A stretch of DNA of 7,497 bases from assembly GCA_013205525.1 (NCBI GenBank), contig JABMMR010000051.1, positions 1 to 7,497 of the forward strand, read 5' to 3'. Source of the DNA: Burkholderiales bacterium (GTDB lineage: Bacteria; Pseudomonadota; Gammaproteobacteria; Burkholderiales; Burkholderiaceae_C). Position 1 is the stretch's first letter; each line of letters begins with the position of its first letter. A program made the translations under genes and the position numbers. Below, in pieces: positions 6,118 through 7,497 of this stretch. A model generated the notes under the pieces. The model saw nothing but the letters and a program-made list of their open reading frames with translations, was not told the DNA's origin and did not search any database.

Positions 6118-7320
6118 TCAGTCCTTGGGCAAGTTCAAAAAGTTTTTCACCAAGGGCACCAAGATGGCCACGACCTCGTCCGCCTCGGATTCGGTCATGG
6201 TGAGGGCGGGCAGCAAGCGAATCACGCTGTCGGCGGTGACGCTTAAAAGCAAGCCCGCTTCCAAGGCTTGGGCCATCAACGGGCCACAAGGGCGGTCTAG
6301 CTCGATGCCAATCATCAAGCCTAGGCCACGAATCTCTTTCACGCCCGCCATGCCTTTGAATTCGCGCGCGAAGGCATCTTTGAAATGCAGTCCCAAGCGG
6401 TGCGCGTTTTCCAACAAACCGTCTTCTTCCATGATGCGCAGAGTTTCCACACCGGCTCGCATGGCCAGTGGGTTGCCACCAAACGTGGTGCCATGGTTAC
6501 CAGGCTGGAATATGCCCGCCGCTTTGGGGCCAGCCACCACCGCGCCTATGGGCACGCCCGAGCCCAAGCCCTTGGCCAGTGGCATCACATCGGCTTGTAT
6601 ACCCGCCCATTGGTGGGCAAACCATTTGCCGCTGCGCCCGATGCCGCACTGCACCTCGTCAATCATGAGTAACCAGTCTTGGGCGTCACACAAGGCACGG
6701 ACATCTTGTAAATAGTCGGTGCGCATGGGGTTGACGCCGCCTTCGCCTTGGATGGCCTCGAAAAACACGGCGACCACATTGGGGTTGCCGTGGGTGGCTT
6801 GTTTCAAGGACTGAATGTCATTGACAGGCACCCGAATAAAACCCTCCACCAAAGGGCCAAAGCCTTTTTGGATTTTTTCGTTGCCCGTGGCGCTGAGGGT
6901 GGCGATGCTGCGACCATGAAAAGCCTTTTCACAGACCACAATTTCAGGAAACTCAATGCCTTTGTCATGACCAAACTTGCGCGCCATTTTTAACGCCGCT
7001 TCGTTGGCCTCTAAACCCGAATTGCAAAAAAACACATTGCTCATGCCCGACAACGCCACGAGCTTGTCGGCCAATTGTTGTTGCAAGGGGATGTGGTAGT
7101 AGTTGCAGCTGTGCATGATTTTGCTCACCTGGTCTTGCAGCGCGGGCACCAGCTTGGGGTGGGCGTGGCCCAAGGTGTTGACTGCGATACCGGCTAAAGC
7201 ATCCAAATAGCATTTGCCAGCCGTGTCCCATACACGCACGCCTAGGCCATGCGAGATGGTCATGGGCAAGCGGCCATAGGTGTTCATCAAATGGGCAGCG
7301 GGATCGAGGGCGGCGGACAT
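6118..7320 (-). CDS. argD: Acetylornithine aminotransferase (class III PLP aminotransferase)
   Basis: It transaminates N-acetylglutamate semialdehyde to N-acetylornithine; ArgD enzymes often also serve as N-succinyldiaminopimelate aminotransferase in lysine synthesis. The 400-residue protein has the class III fold signatures: G-I-A-V-N-T-L-G-H-x-H-P (44-55), the phosphate-binding N-S-G-x-E-A-N-E-A-A-L-K (100-111), F-E-A-I-Q-G-E-G-G, D221-E-V-Q-C-G-I-G-R-S-G and the PLP lysine K250 in M-P-L-A-K-G-L-G-S-G, then T-T-F-G-G-N-P-L-A. The frame stays open upstream to a possible ATG at 7404, but ATG 7320 is preferred: AAGGAA (7336-7331) precedes it by 10 nt, the protein then begins at the usual family position, and the extra 28 residues would be Arg-rich and encoded by a leader hairpin. 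It is the first gene of the argD-argF operon. Confidence 0.95.
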   Translation of the reverse strand: MSAALDPAAHLMNTYGRLPMTISHGLGVRVWDTAGKCYLDALAGIAVNTLGHAHPKLVPALQDQVSKIMHSCNYYHIPLQQQLADKLVALSGMSNVFFCNSGLEANEAALKMARKFGHDKGIEFPEIVVCEKAFHGRSIATLSATGNEKIQKGFGPLVEGFIRVPVNDIQSLKQATHGNPNVVAVFFEAIQGEGGVNPMRTDYLQDVRALCDAQDWLLMIDEVQCGIGRSGKWFAHQWAGIQADVMPLAKGLGSGVPIGAVVAGPKAAGIFQPGNHGTTFGGNPLAMRAGVETLRIMEEDGLLENAHRLGLHFKDAFAREFKGMAGVKEIRGLGLMIGIELDRPCGPLMAQALEAGLLLSVTADSVIRLLPALTMTESEADEVVAILVPLVKNFLNLPKD

Positions 7321-7350
7321 GGGCTGAAGGTTCCTTGACGTCAAATGAAA

Positions 7351-7381
7351 TCGGCTCTGCAGCCTTGCAGGCCGGAGCCGA
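7351..7381 (-). promoter_or_regulatory. Inverted repeat in the argD leader
   Basis: Seven-base arms TCGGCTC (7351-7357) and GAGCCGA (7375-7381) are perfect reverse complements. Between them a second pair, CTGCA (7357-7361) and TGCAG (7366-7370), can form a nested or competing hairpin. On the minus-strand transcript it lies 30 nt before the argD ATG and is followed by ATTTCATTT, which is only modestly U-rich. It could be a weak attenuator-like or mRNA-stabilising element, or the terminator of a gene to the right. No leader peptide rich in Arg codons that would indicate a known attenuator is evident in a short frame. Confidence 0.4.
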
Positions 7382-7390
7382 GAGTTGCCG

Positions 7391-7396
7391 ATTCTA
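7391..7396 (-). promoter_or_regulatory. Candidate -10 box for argD-argF
   Basis: Read on the minus strand this is TAGAAT, five of six matches to TATAAT. Transcription would begin near 7384, giving a leader of about 64 nt that starts with the inverted repeat. No good -35 box sits at 16-18 nt; the nearest TTGACA-like hexamer, CTGACA (7414-7409), is only 12 nt away, which is too close. Support is therefore partial. Confidence 0.3.
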
Positions 7397-7497
7397 GGGC
7401 GCAATGCTTGTCAGCCCACTGAAAAATGCGGCGCATAGAATGAAATTGCTGCAAAGCAACAACCGCCATGTCGGCATCTTTCGCTTTCAGCGCCCAA
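7397..7497. other. Right-edge upstream sequence without a supportable gene
   Basis: Two short open frames touch the edge. On the plus strand an ATG at 7440 stays open to the end (19 codons) and would be a gene divergent from argD, but it has no Shine-Dalgarno. On the minus strand a frame runs from the edge to a TGA at 7343-7341 and could be the tail of a gene upstream of argD, but its product is not recognised and it would run through the argD leader hairpin. Neither can be chosen from this window. Confidence 0.2.

Noticed and set aside
7321..7404. Extended argD start at 7404 adding 28 residues
   Set aside because: The extension is Arg-rich, is encoded by the leader hairpin and candidate -10 region, and does not resemble ArgD N-termini. 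ATG 7320 has an AAGGAA at good distance.
7341..7496. Open reading on the minus strand entering from the right edge and ending at 7341, as the tail of a gene upstream of argD
   Set aside because: About 51 codons without a stop is not significant at this GC. The peptide is not recognised, and it overlaps the leader inverted repeat and candidate -10 box.

Overview
The window looks like chromosomal DNA of a betaproteobacterium, most likely Burkholderiales/Comamonadaceae. This is inferred from the protein style (BMP-type transporter linked to an adenine deaminase, tightly packed argD-argF), the moderately high GC and the dense, overlapping gene layout. No sequence search was possible, so the taxon is an inference. 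It holds eight genes (one cut by the left edge), no RNA gene, no insertion sequence and no CRISPR array.

Plus strand, 1-5172: purine acquisition and use, interrupted by a toxin-antitoxin module. The left edge carries the C-terminal part of an ABC permease of the nucleoside/simple-sugar type. The matching lipoprotein substrate-binding protein (BMP/PnrA family) starts at 1265. Between these two normally adjacent partners sits a complete two-gene higBA-type toxin-antitoxin module (630-1226) with its own good sigma70-like promoter. The -10 box of that promoter ends only 7 nt before the toxin ATG, so the toxin mRNA may be leaderless. A perfect 10-bp intrinsic terminator (2424-2452) follows the substrate-binding gene, and it lies inside the signal-peptide coding sequence of the next frame, a small secreted HNH-like nuclease. 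That gene overlaps a GTG-started adenine deaminase, which in turn overlaps (GTGA) an FAD-dependent aromatic-ring-type monooxygenase. The suggested logic is extracellular nucleic acid breakdown, import of purine nucleosides or bases, then deamination of adenine to hypoxanthine; the role of the flavoprotein is open.

Minus strand, 7320-5175: arginine biosynthesis. argD (acetylornithine aminotransferase) and argF (ornithine carbamoyltransferase) are separated by one nucleotide and form an operon. argF converges on the monooxygenase gene with only two bases between the stop codons and no visible terminator. The argD leader contains an inverted repeat and a candidate -10 box. The last ~100 nt to the right edge show no gene that can be supported.
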